From an uncultured Paenibacillaceae bacterium (GTDB lineage: Bacteria; Bacillota; Bacilli; Aneurinibacillales; Aneurinibacillaceae): DNA of 8,181 nucleotides. The notes under the pieces are model-generated. The model saw nothing but the letters and a program-made list of their open reading frames with translations. It did no database searches and was not told the origin of the DNA. Position 1 is the first letter of the stretch; each line of letters begins with the position of its first letter. Positions 1 to 6,285 of this stretch are shown here, in pieces. The stretch covers positions 1-8,181 of the forward strand of contig CALNBV010000207.1 in NCBI GenBank assembly GCA_937874515.1. Direction: 5' to 3'. Made by a program: the position numbers and the translations under genes.

Positions 1-2
1 AG

Positions 3-305
3 TATTCCTGTTTTGCATCTGAATTAAATCAATGGGAAAAGAAGAAATTAGAAAGTGCCATTACCATAGGTCTGGACCCAGCATTAATGCTGCTCCGTGA
101 ACCCACCCTAAATATGACAGAAAATCAGGCAGAGGAAATCAAAGACATTCTTTTGCATATTAAAAATAAAAAGAAAGCGACAATTTTAATGATTGAAAAC
201 AGGGCTTCTATTTTGCGGGAATGTTGTGATGAAGTCCTTATATTTGAAGAAGGACGATTCATCTCCCAAAAGAAACCTGCAGAAATACTAGAATGTCCTA
301 TTTAG
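3..305 (+). CDS. ABC transporter ATPase-like protein, C-terminal part only (5' end outside window), degenerate motifs
   Basis: The reading frame is open from the window edge to a TAG at 303-305, giving about 100 residues. They align by eye with the second half of an ABC ATPase, from the signature motif to the C-terminus, most like LivG/LivF of branched-chain amino acid importers: the ending (CDEVLIFEEGR, then PAEIL) matches their usual CDRVVVLDEGR...PEEI pattern. The catalytic positions are altered. The signature LSGGE/LSYGQ reads LNQWE; Walker B LLLDEP reads LMLLREP, replacing the metal-binding Asp with Arg; and the switch position, His in LivG and Gln in LivF, is Asn in LMIENR. The Walker B Glu is kept. 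Walker A lies outside the window. An ATG at 87 exists, but starting there would cut the domain, so it is treated as internal. This may be a catalytically dead subunit or a decaying paralogue. Membership of the ABC fold is fairly secure; the transported substrate is not. Confidence 0.6.
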   Translation, partial: YSCFASELNQWEKKKLESAITIGLDPALMLLREPTLNMTENQAEEIKDILLHIKNKKKATILMIENRASILRECCDEVLIFEEGRFISQKKPAEILECPI

Positions 306-335
306 ACGATGTTCAGTTAGACTCTGTTCGGAAAT

Positions 336-364
336 TTGGCTGAATTTAACAGGGCGAAAATACT
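336..364 (+). promoter_or_regulatory. Possible sigma-A promoter for the hydrolase gene
   Basis: TTGGCT at 336-341 and AATACT at 359-364 are separated by 17 bases; each matches the sigma-A consensus at four of six positions. A transcript would begin near 371 and have a leader of about 80 bases. No clear terminator separates the upstream ATPase-like gene from this site, so co-transcription with that gene is equally possible. The assignment rests only on hexamer matching in AT-rich DNA. Confidence 0.25.
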
Positions 365-453
365 GTAATATAACACAATCAAGAAGGATAATCTGTACCA
401 CCTGTCGAATAAGAGAAAAAAGAGATAGAAAGAGTGCGATAGGAGGAGTATTT

Positions 454-1548
454 GTGGAGTTTTTTGTATTATTCCAGGAGGCGTCAGGGATTGGTTGGAT
501 TACATTAAATCGGCCGAAAGCGTTGAATGCATTGAATGCATCCATGGTAGAAGTTATTGAAAAGCAATTGGCCATTTGGAAAGAGAATCCTGCTATTTCA
601 CTCGTTTGCATCGAAGGCGCTGGCGATAAAGGGCTTTGTGCTGGTGGGGATATGCGTTCTTTTTATGATGAAAAAGATGGGGATATCGACCAACATGCCC
701 TTGATTTTTTTGCTACAGAATATCGGATGAATCATGCTCTGGATACTTTTCCAAAACCCATTCTAGTGTATATGGATGGGATTGTAATGGGTGGAGGAAT
801 TGGAATTTCCGTGTATGCCCAGAACAGGATTGTAACAGAAAGAACACGCATGGCTATGCCTGAAATGAATATTGGGTATTTTCCTGATGTGGGGGCGAGT
901 TATTTTCTGAATAAATCTCCGGGTCAAATGGGAAAATATATGGCCTTATCTGCTAAAACATTTACAGGGAGCGATGCCATCTATCTTGGATTGGCAGATG
1001 TATATATGCAATCAGAGAAATGGCAGGAGTTAAAGGAAGGGCTTCAATCAAGAAACTGGGAACCACTCTCTACAGGGGAAACAACTGCCTGCCTTTCTTC
1101 CTTAATCGCTTCCTTTGCACAAGCAACTCCACCACCCTCTCATGTTGCCCAGGTACAAGAAAAGGTGGACCGTTATTTTTCTAAGGATTCAATCTGTGAA
1201 ATTTTCGATTCATTAAATAATGGTGCAAAAGAAGGGGATCAATGGGCTGAGGAGACATATGCCTTGTTAAAAGGGAAATCTCCCAATTCCCTTGCTTTAG
1301 CCCTTGAACAATTAAAACGAGGAAAAGGGAAAACATTAGGGGAATGTTTGCGCATGGAACTAGATATGGATATGCAAATCATTCACACCCATGATTTTTA
1401 TGAAGGAATTCGTTCTGTTTTAGTAGATAAAGACCGGAATCCAAAATGGAATCCGGCCCAAATTAAAGATCTTACACGGAAGTGGATTGATAGTTTCTTT
1501 ATTAGTCCCTGGGCCATTGAACAACATCCATTAAAGGATCTCGTGTAG
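454..1548 (+). CDS. 3-hydroxyisobutyryl-CoA hydrolase (crotonase / ECH_2 family)
   Basis: The 364-residue protein belongs to the enoyl-CoA hydratase/isomerase superfamily, in the branch that hydrolyses 3-hydroxyisobutyryl-CoA to 3-hydroxyisobutyrate and CoA (EC 3.1.2.4), a cytosolic step of valine breakdown. Visible motifs are RPKALNALN near residue 20, the two oxyanion-hole segments GLCAGGDM (60-67) and MGGGIG (112-117), and MPEMNIGYFPDVG (135-147). The last carries Glu137 and Asp145, which match the catalytic Glu/Asp pair of human HIBCH. The length of about 360 residues, with a long C-terminal part, also fits HIBCH rather than a roughly 260-residue enoyl-CoA hydratase. The start is GTG at 454, with a strong AGGAGGAG at 441-448 five bases upstream. 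The 3' end overlaps the converging nfo gene by 18 bases, with no hairpin terminator seen between them. A general enoyl-CoA hydratase/isomerase label is the fallback; exact substrate is inferred from family motifs. Confidence 0.83.
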   Translation: MEFFVLFQEASGIGWITLNRPKALNALNASMVEVIEKQLAIWKENPAISLVCIEGAGDKGLCAGGDMRSFYDEKDGDIDQHALDFFATEYRMNHALDTFPKPILVYMDGIVMGGGIGISVYAQNRIVTERTRMAMPEMNIGYFPDVGASYFLNKSPGQMGKYMALSAKTFTGSDAIYLGLADVYMQSEKWQELKEGLQSRNWEPLSTGETTACLSSLIASFAQATPPPSHVAQVQEKVDRYFSKDSICEIFDSLNNGAKEGDQWAEETYALLKGKSPNSLALALEQLKRGKGKTLGECLRMELDMDMQIIHTHDFYEGIRSVLVDKDRNPKWNPAQIKDLTRKWIDSFFISPWAIEQHPLKDLV

Positions 1549-2643
1549 CCCTGACAACCAGGCAATCATTCGTTTGTGAATTTCTTCGCCAGACCTATCG
1601 GGAAATAAGTTTATCTCCTGGATCAAGTCGTATAATCGATCCAGGGGTTCCCGGGGGTCTTCTTTTTTTGCCTTTTTATCTTTTAAGAGTTTCCAGTTGT
1701 TAATAATGAAGTCTTTTCGTTTGATTTCTAAAGCGTTAAAAGCATGGTTTAGCCGTTCCACATCTTCGAGGAAGGAAATGCCAAATCGTTCCTGGGGTTG
1801 ATGCTTCAATAGGGCGATTTCCACCTCATACATGGGGTATGTATTATTTTTATCCTTTCCAATCCATGGTGTTTCTAGAATGACAGGTTTGTTTCGGGCA
1901 GCTTCATGATGGACAATGTAATCAATGGCATCAAAACCAATGAGGCCTGTCCCTAAGGGTGCGTGGCGGTCTTTTCTGTCTCCCCGGAAGTTTTTGCTGT
2001 CATTAATGTGGAATAAAGCTAACCGGTCTAATCCTAGAATACGGTCAAACTCTTCTATCACACCATCAAAATCTTCAACAATATCGTATCCTGCGTCGTG
2101 GGTATGGCACGTGTCAAAACAAACCGTTAATTTCTCGTTTAGCTTCACTTTATCCATAATTTGCGCCATTTCTTCAAAGGAACGCCCTACTTCAGACCCT
2201 TTCCCAGCCATGGTCTCTAGAGCAATGTTCATTCTTTGTCCATCATGGAGCACTTCATTTAACCCTTCTGCAATGCGATTGATGCCATATTCTGCATCTT
2301 TGTCCACATAGGAGCCAGGATGAAGGACCATGTTTTTGACCCCAATATATTCTGCCCGCTCAATTTCTTCCCTTAAAAAACGAACAGCCAGTTCAAAAGT
2401 ATCCTTTTTTGCGGAGGCCAGATTAATAATATAAGGGGCATGGACCACGATGTCTTCGATTCCATGGGTTAAGGCCAATTCAAGGCCTTCCTTCACAAAC
2501 TGTTGTTCCATGGGTTTCCGCTTTGTATTTTGCGGGGCACCTGTATAAATCATAAAGGCAGTGGATCCGTAGTGAATCGCTTCTTCCGCTGCATTTAATA
2601 AACCTGTTTTCGAAAATGATACGTGAGAACCAATCTTTAACAT
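1531..2643 (-). CDS. nfo: Endonuclease IV (deoxyribonuclease IV, AP endonuclease) with C-terminal extension
   Basis: This 370-residue protein is an AP endonuclease of family 2, which cleaves DNA 5' to abasic sites in base excision repair (EC 3.1.21.2). The TIM-barrel domain occupies about residues 1-285. All nine metal ligands known from the E. coli enzyme can be placed: His68, His108, Glu143, Asp177, His180, His212, Asp225, His227 and Glu257. Family signatures include VLHPGSY (106-112), CFDTCHTHDAGYD (175-187) and LFHINDSKN (210-218). The start ATG at 2641-2643 is preceded by AAGGAGGGG (2648-2656) at four bases, and a promoter lies just upstream. Typical family members have about 280-300 residues; residues 286-370 form an extra charged, probably helical tail that I do not recognise (see findings). 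The gene converges on the hydrolase gene with an 18-base overlap and diverges from the MFS gene. The function is near certain; the role of the tail is unknown. Confidence 0.95.
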   Translation of the reverse strand: MLKIGSHVSFSKTGLLNAAEEAIHYGSTAFMIYTGAPQNTKRKPMEQQFVKEGLELALTHGIEDIVVHAPYIINLASAKKDTFELAVRFLREEIERAEYIGVKNMVLHPGSYVDKDAEYGINRIAEGLNEVLHDGQRMNIALETMAGKGSEVGRSFEEMAQIMDKVKLNEKLTVCFDTCHTHDAGYDIVEDFDGVIEEFDRILGLDRLALFHINDSKNFRGDRKDRHAPLGTGLIGFDAIDYIVHHEAARNKPVILETPWIGKDKNNTYPMYEVEIALLKHQPQERFGISFLEDVERLNHAFNALEIKRKDFIINNWKLLKDKKAKKEDPREPLDRLYDLIQEINLFPDRSGEEIHKRMIAWLSGLHEIL

Positions 2644-2664
2644 ATTACCCCTCCTTATCGCCTT

Positions 2665-2693
2665 ATTGTATTAAAAAAAAACAGGTTAGCCAA
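2665..2693 (-). promoter_or_regulatory. Predicted sigma-A promoter of nfo
   Basis: On the minus strand, TTGGCT (2688-2693) and TACAAT (2665-2670) are separated by exactly 17 bases; the -10 matches consensus at five of six positions and the -35 at four. The spacer contains a run of nine T on the transcribed strand. Transcription would begin near 2658, giving a very short leader that consists almost only of the ribosome binding site AAGGAGGGG. No operator such as a LexA box was recognised. Confidence 0.55.
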
Positions 2694-2720
2694 GAGGAGG
2701 GTGGGTTATAAAGAAAACTA

Positions 2721-2749
2721 TTGAATAAATGAAGAGAGTAGGTTAGTAT
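2721..2749 (+). promoter_or_regulatory. Possible promoter for the MFS transporter gene
   Basis: TTGAAT at 2721-2726 and TAGTAT at 2744-2749 have a 17-base spacer, each with four of six consensus matches. It lies in the very AT-rich divergent region between nfo and the transporter gene and would give a leader of about 40 bases to the ATG at 2799. It is weak, and other AT-rich hexamers nearby cannot be excluded. Confidence 0.3.
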
Positions 2750-2798
2750 TTTTATTTTAAGATTATTATTTAACGTGAAGAAGAAAGTGGGACGCACT

Positions 2799-4034
2799 AT
2801 GAGGAATGGGACAACATCAGTTTCTCCGGGGGCATTGTTTCGCAATAAAGTAGTAGGTACGATTCTTTTGTCTGTTTTATTTTTACAAATTGGGATTTGG
2901 GTACGGAATTATGCCATCTTGTTGCATGTTATGGAAAAGACCAATGGGGATGCAGTGGCGGTTTCTTTAATTTCTGTGGCTGAATTTGCGCCAATTTTCT
3001 TATTTTCAATCATAGGAGGAACCTTTGCCGACCGCTGGCGTCCTAAACGAACCATGGTTTGGTGTGATTTCTTAAGTGCAATTTCTATCTTTATGGTGTT
3101 ACTGACATTAGTGTTTGGAAGTTGGAAAGCGATTTTCTTTGCTACCATTGTTTCATCGATTCTATCCCAGTTTTCTCAACCATCTGGGATGAAATTATTT
3201 AAACTTCATGTTCCGCAACAATTAATTCAGATGGGCATGTCTATGTACCAGACCATCTTTGCTGTATTTATGATTTTAGGACCCATTATTGGAACAATTA
3301 TTTATCAACATTATGGGATTAATGTTGCGATTATCATTATGGGGATTGCCTTTTTACTTTCCGCAGGAGTTCTTTTGTTTTTGCTTGAGGATCCGGTACC
3401 AGAACAGAAAGGGGAAAAGACCTCCATTTGGAAGGAAATGAAAGATGGGTTGAATTATGTGATTGGAAATCGTTCCCTTTCATTATTAGGGGGCTGTTTT
3501 GCCGTTGCAGGTTTTGCCATTGGAATTACCCAACCTCTTACGATTTTTCTTGTTACGGAACAGCTAGGCTTGCCTAAAGAGCAACTGCAGTTATTGATGG
3601 CTGCCTTTGGTGTGGGAATGATTGTTGGCGGTGGCTTTGTAATGGGGATTTCCAGAAAAGTTTCGCCACTGATGCTTTTAATGATGGGTATGGCTGCCAG
3701 TGGGATTGGATATGTGGTTCTAGGAAATTCTACAAATCTATGGTTAACTCTTGCCACTCAATTCCTTGTTGGTCTCTTTATGCCCTTTATCCATATTGGC
3801 ACCAATACGTTGATTTTACAAAGTACGTCTGCCGACTTTGTGGGAAGGGTAAATGGTATTTTAACCCCTTTATTTATGGGGGCCATGGTAATTACCATGA
3901 GTATTGCCGGCTGGATTAAAGAACTTTTCTCCCTTGCTATTCTTTTTGAAATTGCCGCTGTACTATTTGTAATTGGTATTGTCATTATGGTACCTTTACT
4001 TAAGCAAAAAGTGCATGAAGAAGAAAAAATTTGA
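2799..4034 (+). CDS. Major facilitator superfamily (MFS) transporter, probable drug/metabolite exporter
   Basis: This 411-residue integral membrane protein has about twelve hydrophobic segments arranged as six plus six around a charged central loop (the EDPVPEQKGEKTSIWKEMKDG region). Between helices 2 and 3 it has the MFS motif A form GTFADRWRPKR (residues 74-84 from the ATG). The N-terminal region (QIGIWVRNYAILLHV, then VAEFAPIFLFSIIGG) is characteristic of the MFS_3/EntS-like group that includes many Bacillales efflux pumps, so proton-driven export is expected; the substrate cannot be read from sequence. An in-frame GTG at 2775 would add eight residues but has no ribosome binding site. The ATG at 2799 has only a weak purine-rich AAAGTGGGA seven bases upstream and is preferred, with some doubt. 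The gene is divergent from nfo and lies upstream of serC in the same direction. There is no regulator gene next to it and no obvious operator. Confidence 0.85.
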   Translation: MRNGTTSVSPGALFRNKVVGTILLSVLFLQIGIWVRNYAILLHVMEKTNGDAVAVSLISVAEFAPIFLFSIIGGTFADRWRPKRTMVWCDFLSAISIFMVLLTLVFGSWKAIFFATIVSSILSQFSQPSGMKLFKLHVPQQLIQMGMSMYQTIFAVFMILGPIIGTIIYQHYGINVAIIIMGIAFLLSAGVLLFLLEDPVPEQKGEKTSIWKEMKDGLNYVIGNRSLSLLGGCFAVAGFAIGITQPLTIFLVTEQLGLPKEQLQLLMAAFGVGMIVGGGFVMGISRKVSPLMLLMMGMAASGIGYVVLGNSTNLWLTLATQFLVGLFMPFIHIGTNTLILQSTSADFVGRVNGILTPLFMGAMVITMSIAGWIKELFSLAILFEIAAVLFVIGIVIMVPLLKQKVHEEEKI

Positions 4035-4146
4035 AAAAACTAGGGACATATCAGAAAAAAATTCCTGTATTTCGTAAAACATGTCTTTATCTTTTCTCTG
4101 ATAAGTTGTAGGATAAAATTGCATGATAATGAAGGAGTGAGAATAC
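4035..4146 (+). other. MFS-serC intergenic region with possible -10 element and loose inverted repeat
   Basis: This 112-base AT-rich gap holds the serC leader. TAAAAT at 4114-4119 matches a sigma-A -10 at five of six positions and would start transcription near 4126, but no good -35 lies 16-19 bases upstream (best is TTTTCT). The short arms TATCAGA (4049-4055) and TCTGATA (4097-4103) are complementary but 41 bases apart, so a stable hairpin is doubtful. No convincing terminator for the MFS gene is visible; serC might be read partly from upstream. Confidence 0.3.
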
Positions 4147-5250
4147 ATGTTAAAACAAGACGTGCATCGGGCATATAATTTTAATGCTGGTCCGGCCGCT
4201 CTTCCTTTAAGCGTACTTGAAAAGGCAAAAGGGGAAATGATTGATTTCGAAGGAACTGGCATGTCCGTTATGGAAATGAGCCACCGCAGTCCGGCTTATG
4301 ACAAAATCCATAATGAAGCCATTGCTTTATTGAAAGAATTAATGGGTATTCCTGAAGAATACCACGTATTGTTCCTTCAAGGGGGAGCAAGTACCCAATT
4401 CGCAATGGTACCTATGAACTTCCTTGGGCAGGGACAAAAAGCTGGTTATGTTATTACTGGTTCATGGTCTGAAAAAGCCATCAAAGAAGGAAAATTATTT
4501 GGTGAAACCTATGAAGTTGCTTCATCGAAAGCCACCAACCATAATCGGATCCCTGGAATGGATGAATTAAAAATCCAACAAGATTCCGCTTATATCCATT
4601 TGACTTCTAACAACACCATTTTCGGAACAGAATGGGCTAGTTTCCCTGACACTGGTGACATTCCATTAATTGCTGATATGTCCAGTGACATTCTTTCCCA
4701 TCCATTTGATGCTAGCAAGTTCTCTCTAATTTATGCTGGGGCACAGAAGAACCTGGGTCCATCTGGTGTAACCCTTGCTATTGTTAGCCCACAAATGATG
4801 GAAAGAGCGAATACTGCTAATGTTCCAACCATGCTTCGTTATGAAACCCATGTGAAAAACAACTCTCTATATAACACACCACCAGCCTATGGCATCTATA
4901 TGCTTGGTCTTGTGTTGAAATGGGTGAAAGAGATGGGTGGCGTACAAGGCGTTCATCAATTTAACCAAAAGAAAACCGATTTAATTTACAATACCATTGA
5001 TGAAAGCAACGGATTCTATGTCGGACATGCAGTGAAAGATGCTCGTTCATTAATGAACATTACCTTTAACCTGCAGTCTACAGAATTAGAAAAACAATTC
5101 CTTGCTGAAGCGAAAGCTGCAGGATTTGTTGGATTGAATGGCCACCGTTCTGTTGGTGGATGCCGTGCTTCTACATACAATGCAGTTCCAATGGAAAGCT
5201 GTGAAGCTCTTCGTAACTTCATGCTTGAATTCCAAAAGAAAAACGGATAA
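4147..5250 (+). CDS. serC: Phosphoserine aminotransferase
   Basis: This 367-residue PLP-dependent class V aminotransferase converts 3-phosphohydroxypyruvate and glutamate to phosphoserine and 2-oxoglutarate (EC 2.6.1.52), the second step of cytosolic serine synthesis; the same enzyme can serve pyridoxal phosphate synthesis in some bacteria. Family motifs run along its length: YNFNAGPAALP (10-20), EMSHRSPAYD (43-52), LFLQGGASTQFAMVPMN (75-91), IADMSSDILS (175-184) with Asp177, and AGAQKNLGPSGV (197-208) with Lys201 as the PLP Schiff-base lysine. Near the C-terminus is GHRSVGGCRASTYNA (332-346), part of the substrate phosphate/carboxylate site. The length is normal for the family. The ATG at 4147 follows AAGGAG (4132-4137) by nine bases. 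Neither serA nor serB is adjacent, so serC seems to be a single-gene unit ending in the hairpin at 5262-5296. Identification is secure. Confidence 0.97.
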   Translation: MLKQDVHRAYNFNAGPAALPLSVLEKAKGEMIDFEGTGMSVMEMSHRSPAYDKIHNEAIALLKELMGIPEEYHVLFLQGGASTQFAMVPMNFLGQGQKAGYVITGSWSEKAIKEGKLFGETYEVASSKATNHNRIPGMDELKIQQDSAYIHLTSNNTIFGTEWASFPDTGDIPLIADMSSDILSHPFDASKFSLIYAGAQKNLGPSGVTLAIVSPQMMERANTANVPTMLRYETHVKNNSLYNTPPAYGIYMLGLVLKWVKEMGGVQGVHQFNQKKTDLIYNTIDESNGFYVGHAVKDARSLMNITFNLQSTELEKQFLAEAKAAGFVGLNGHRSVGGCRASTYNAVPMESCEALRNFMLEFQKKNG

Positions 5251-5261
5251 TAAAGGATTCA

Positions 5262-5296
5262 TACTAAAAGCCTGGCCATGTGCCAGGCTTTTAGTA
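5262..5296. terminator. Bidirectional rho-independent terminator between serC and the epimerase gene
   Basis: A perfect 15-base-pair inverted repeat, TACTAAAAGCCTGGC (5262-5276) and GCCAGGCTTTTAGTA (5282-5296), encloses the five-base loop CATGT. The GC-rich core is flanked by AAAA on one side and TTTT on the other, so the structure can terminate both serC (+) and the epimerase operon (-). The uridine tract is only four bases long in each direction. The right arm overlaps the last codon and the TAA stop (5291-5293) of the epimerase gene. Confidence 0.88.
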
Positions 5297-6268
5297 CTTT
5301 TGATAGTACTCTTTATACCAATGGATAAACTCTCCAATCCCTTCTTCAATGGAAGTATCAGGTTTATAATGTATATCTTTTATTAAATCATCGATTTGGG
5401 CAAAGGTCCTAGGAACATCTCCCGATTGCATGGGCAAGAATCTTTTTATCGCTGTCGTTCCTAGTTTTTCTTCAAGAACTTCAATGAAGTCCTTTAAGTT
5501 AACAGGACAGTGATTGCCAATATTATAGATTTTATAGGGTGGGGTTGATTCCGGAGGGCCCTTTTCCATTAATCGAAAGACAGATTCTATCACATCATCG
5601 ATATAGGTGAAATCCCGTTTCATATTACCATAGTTATAGATTTCAATAGGTTCTTTTTTCAAAATGGCATTTGTAAAAGAAAACAGAGCCATATCTGGCC
5701 TTCCCCAGGGGCCATACACGGTAAAAAATCGCAATCCTGTGGTAGGGATCCCATATAAATGGCTATAAGTATAAGCCATAAGTTCATTTGCCTTTTTGGT
5801 AGCGGCATAAAGGCTAACAGGATGGTCCACAGGATCATCGACGGAAAAAGGGACTTTCTTATTATTTCCATAGACTGAACTTGAAGAAGCATAAAGGAGA
5901 TGGGAAATTTGCCGGCTTCTGCAACATTCTAAAATAGTAGAAAATCCAACCAGGTTGGACTGAATGTACACATGTGGATTCGTAATGCTATATCTTACAC
6001 CTGCCTGGGCTGCTAAATGGATAACGGTTTGAAAGTTATTATTGTTGAATAGATGTTCAAGCAATTCGAGATTCTCTACAGACCCTTTTACAAATACAAA
6101 ATTGGAATGGGTACAAAGTAGATTGAGACGGTCCTGTTTTAAGCCAGGATCATAGTAATCATTCATATTATCAATTCCCACAACAGACCTTCCCAGATCT
6201 AGTAACCGCCTCGCGAGATGAAAACCGATAAAACCAGCACATCCCGTGATTAAAATGGGATCCTTTAC
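5291..6268 (-). CDS. UDP-glucuronate 4-epimerase (NAD-dependent, extended SDR), start codon non-canonical
   Basis: This is an extended short-chain dehydrogenase/reductase that interconverts UDP-glucuronate and UDP-galacturonate (EC 5.1.3.6). Taken from the GTA at 6266-6268 it has 325 residues, normal for the family. It shows the Rossmann motif TGCAGFIG (8-15, glycines 9, 12 and 15), VVGIDNMNDYYD (28-39) typical of glucuronate epimerases, HLAAQAGVRYS (84-94), ASSSSVYG (127-134), the catalytic YAATK (Tyr154, Lys158), and GLRFFTVYGPWGRPDMA (178-194). Odd point: an in-frame TAA lies at 6272-6274, and between it and the glycine motif there is no ATG, GTG or TTG. The ribosome binding site AGGAGG (6277-6282) is eight bases from the GTA. 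The first GTG (6179-6181) would delete the NAD-binding loop. It is either translated from a near-cognate start or disabled by start-codon mutation. It is the last operon gene, 17 bases after ugd. UDP-glucose 4-epimerase is the less likely alternative. Confidence 0.85.
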   Translation of the reverse strand, partial: VKDPILITGCAGFIGFHLARRLLDLGRSVVGIDNMNDYYDPGLKQDRLNLLCTHSNFVFVKGSVENLELLEHLFNNNNFQTVIHLAAQAGVRYSITNPHVYIQSNLVGFSTILECCRSRQISHLLYASSSSVYGNNKKVPFSVDDPVDHPVSLYAATKKANELMAYTYSHLYGIPTTGLRFFTVYGPWGRPDMALFSFTNAILKKEPIEIYNYGNMKRDFTYIDDVIESVFRLMEKGPPESTPPYKIYNIGNHCPVNLKDFIEVLEEKLGTTAIKRFLPMQSGDVPRTFAQIDDLIKDIHYKPDTSIEEGIGEFIHWYKEYYQKY

Positions 6269-6276
6269 TTCTTATC

Positions 6277-6282
6277 CCTCCT
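6277..6282 (-). promoter_or_regulatory. Ribosome binding site that positions the epimerase start
   Basis: AGGAGG on the minus strand, within AAGAGAGGAGGG (6276-6287), is a consensus Shine-Dalgarno sequence overlapping the ugd stop codon. The ideal eight-base spacing points at GTA (6266-6268), not at any ATG, GTG or TTG. ATT at 6254-6256, the next near-cognate candidate, would be 20 bases away; the weaker AAGGA at 6261-6265 is only four bases from it. Confidence 0.7.
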
Positions 6283-6285
6283 CTC

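Noticed and set aside
523..540. Tandem 9-base repeat (ttgaatgca twice) at the start of the hydrolase gene
   Set aside because: It encodes the LNALNA part of the RPKALNALN motif common in crotonase-fold proteins; protein conservation explains it.
288..611. Minus-strand open frame spanning the gap before the hydrolase gene
   Set aside because: Half of it is antisense to the hydrolase's conserved N-terminal motif, and the translation resembles no known family. It could not be supported as a gene.
1925..2311. Open frame of 128 codons on the + strand opposite nfo
   Set aside because: It mirrors the conserved barrel of endonuclease IV; its low-complexity, Ser/Pro-rich translation is typical of a shadow frame.
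2673..2681. Run of nine A (+ strand) upstream of nfo as part of a terminator
   Set aside because: There is no GC-rich stem next to it; it falls exactly in the 17-base spacer of the predicted nfo promoter.
4049..4103. Inverted repeat TATCAGA / TCTGATA upstream of serC as a terminator or riboswitch
   Set aside because: The arms are only seven bases, AT-rich and 41 bases apart, with no U-tract after the second arm and no riboswitch-like conserved core.
5138..5386. + strand open frame continuing past the end of serC
   Set aside because: It starts inside serC in another frame and reads through the terminator hairpin and the antisense of the epimerase gene; nothing supports translation.
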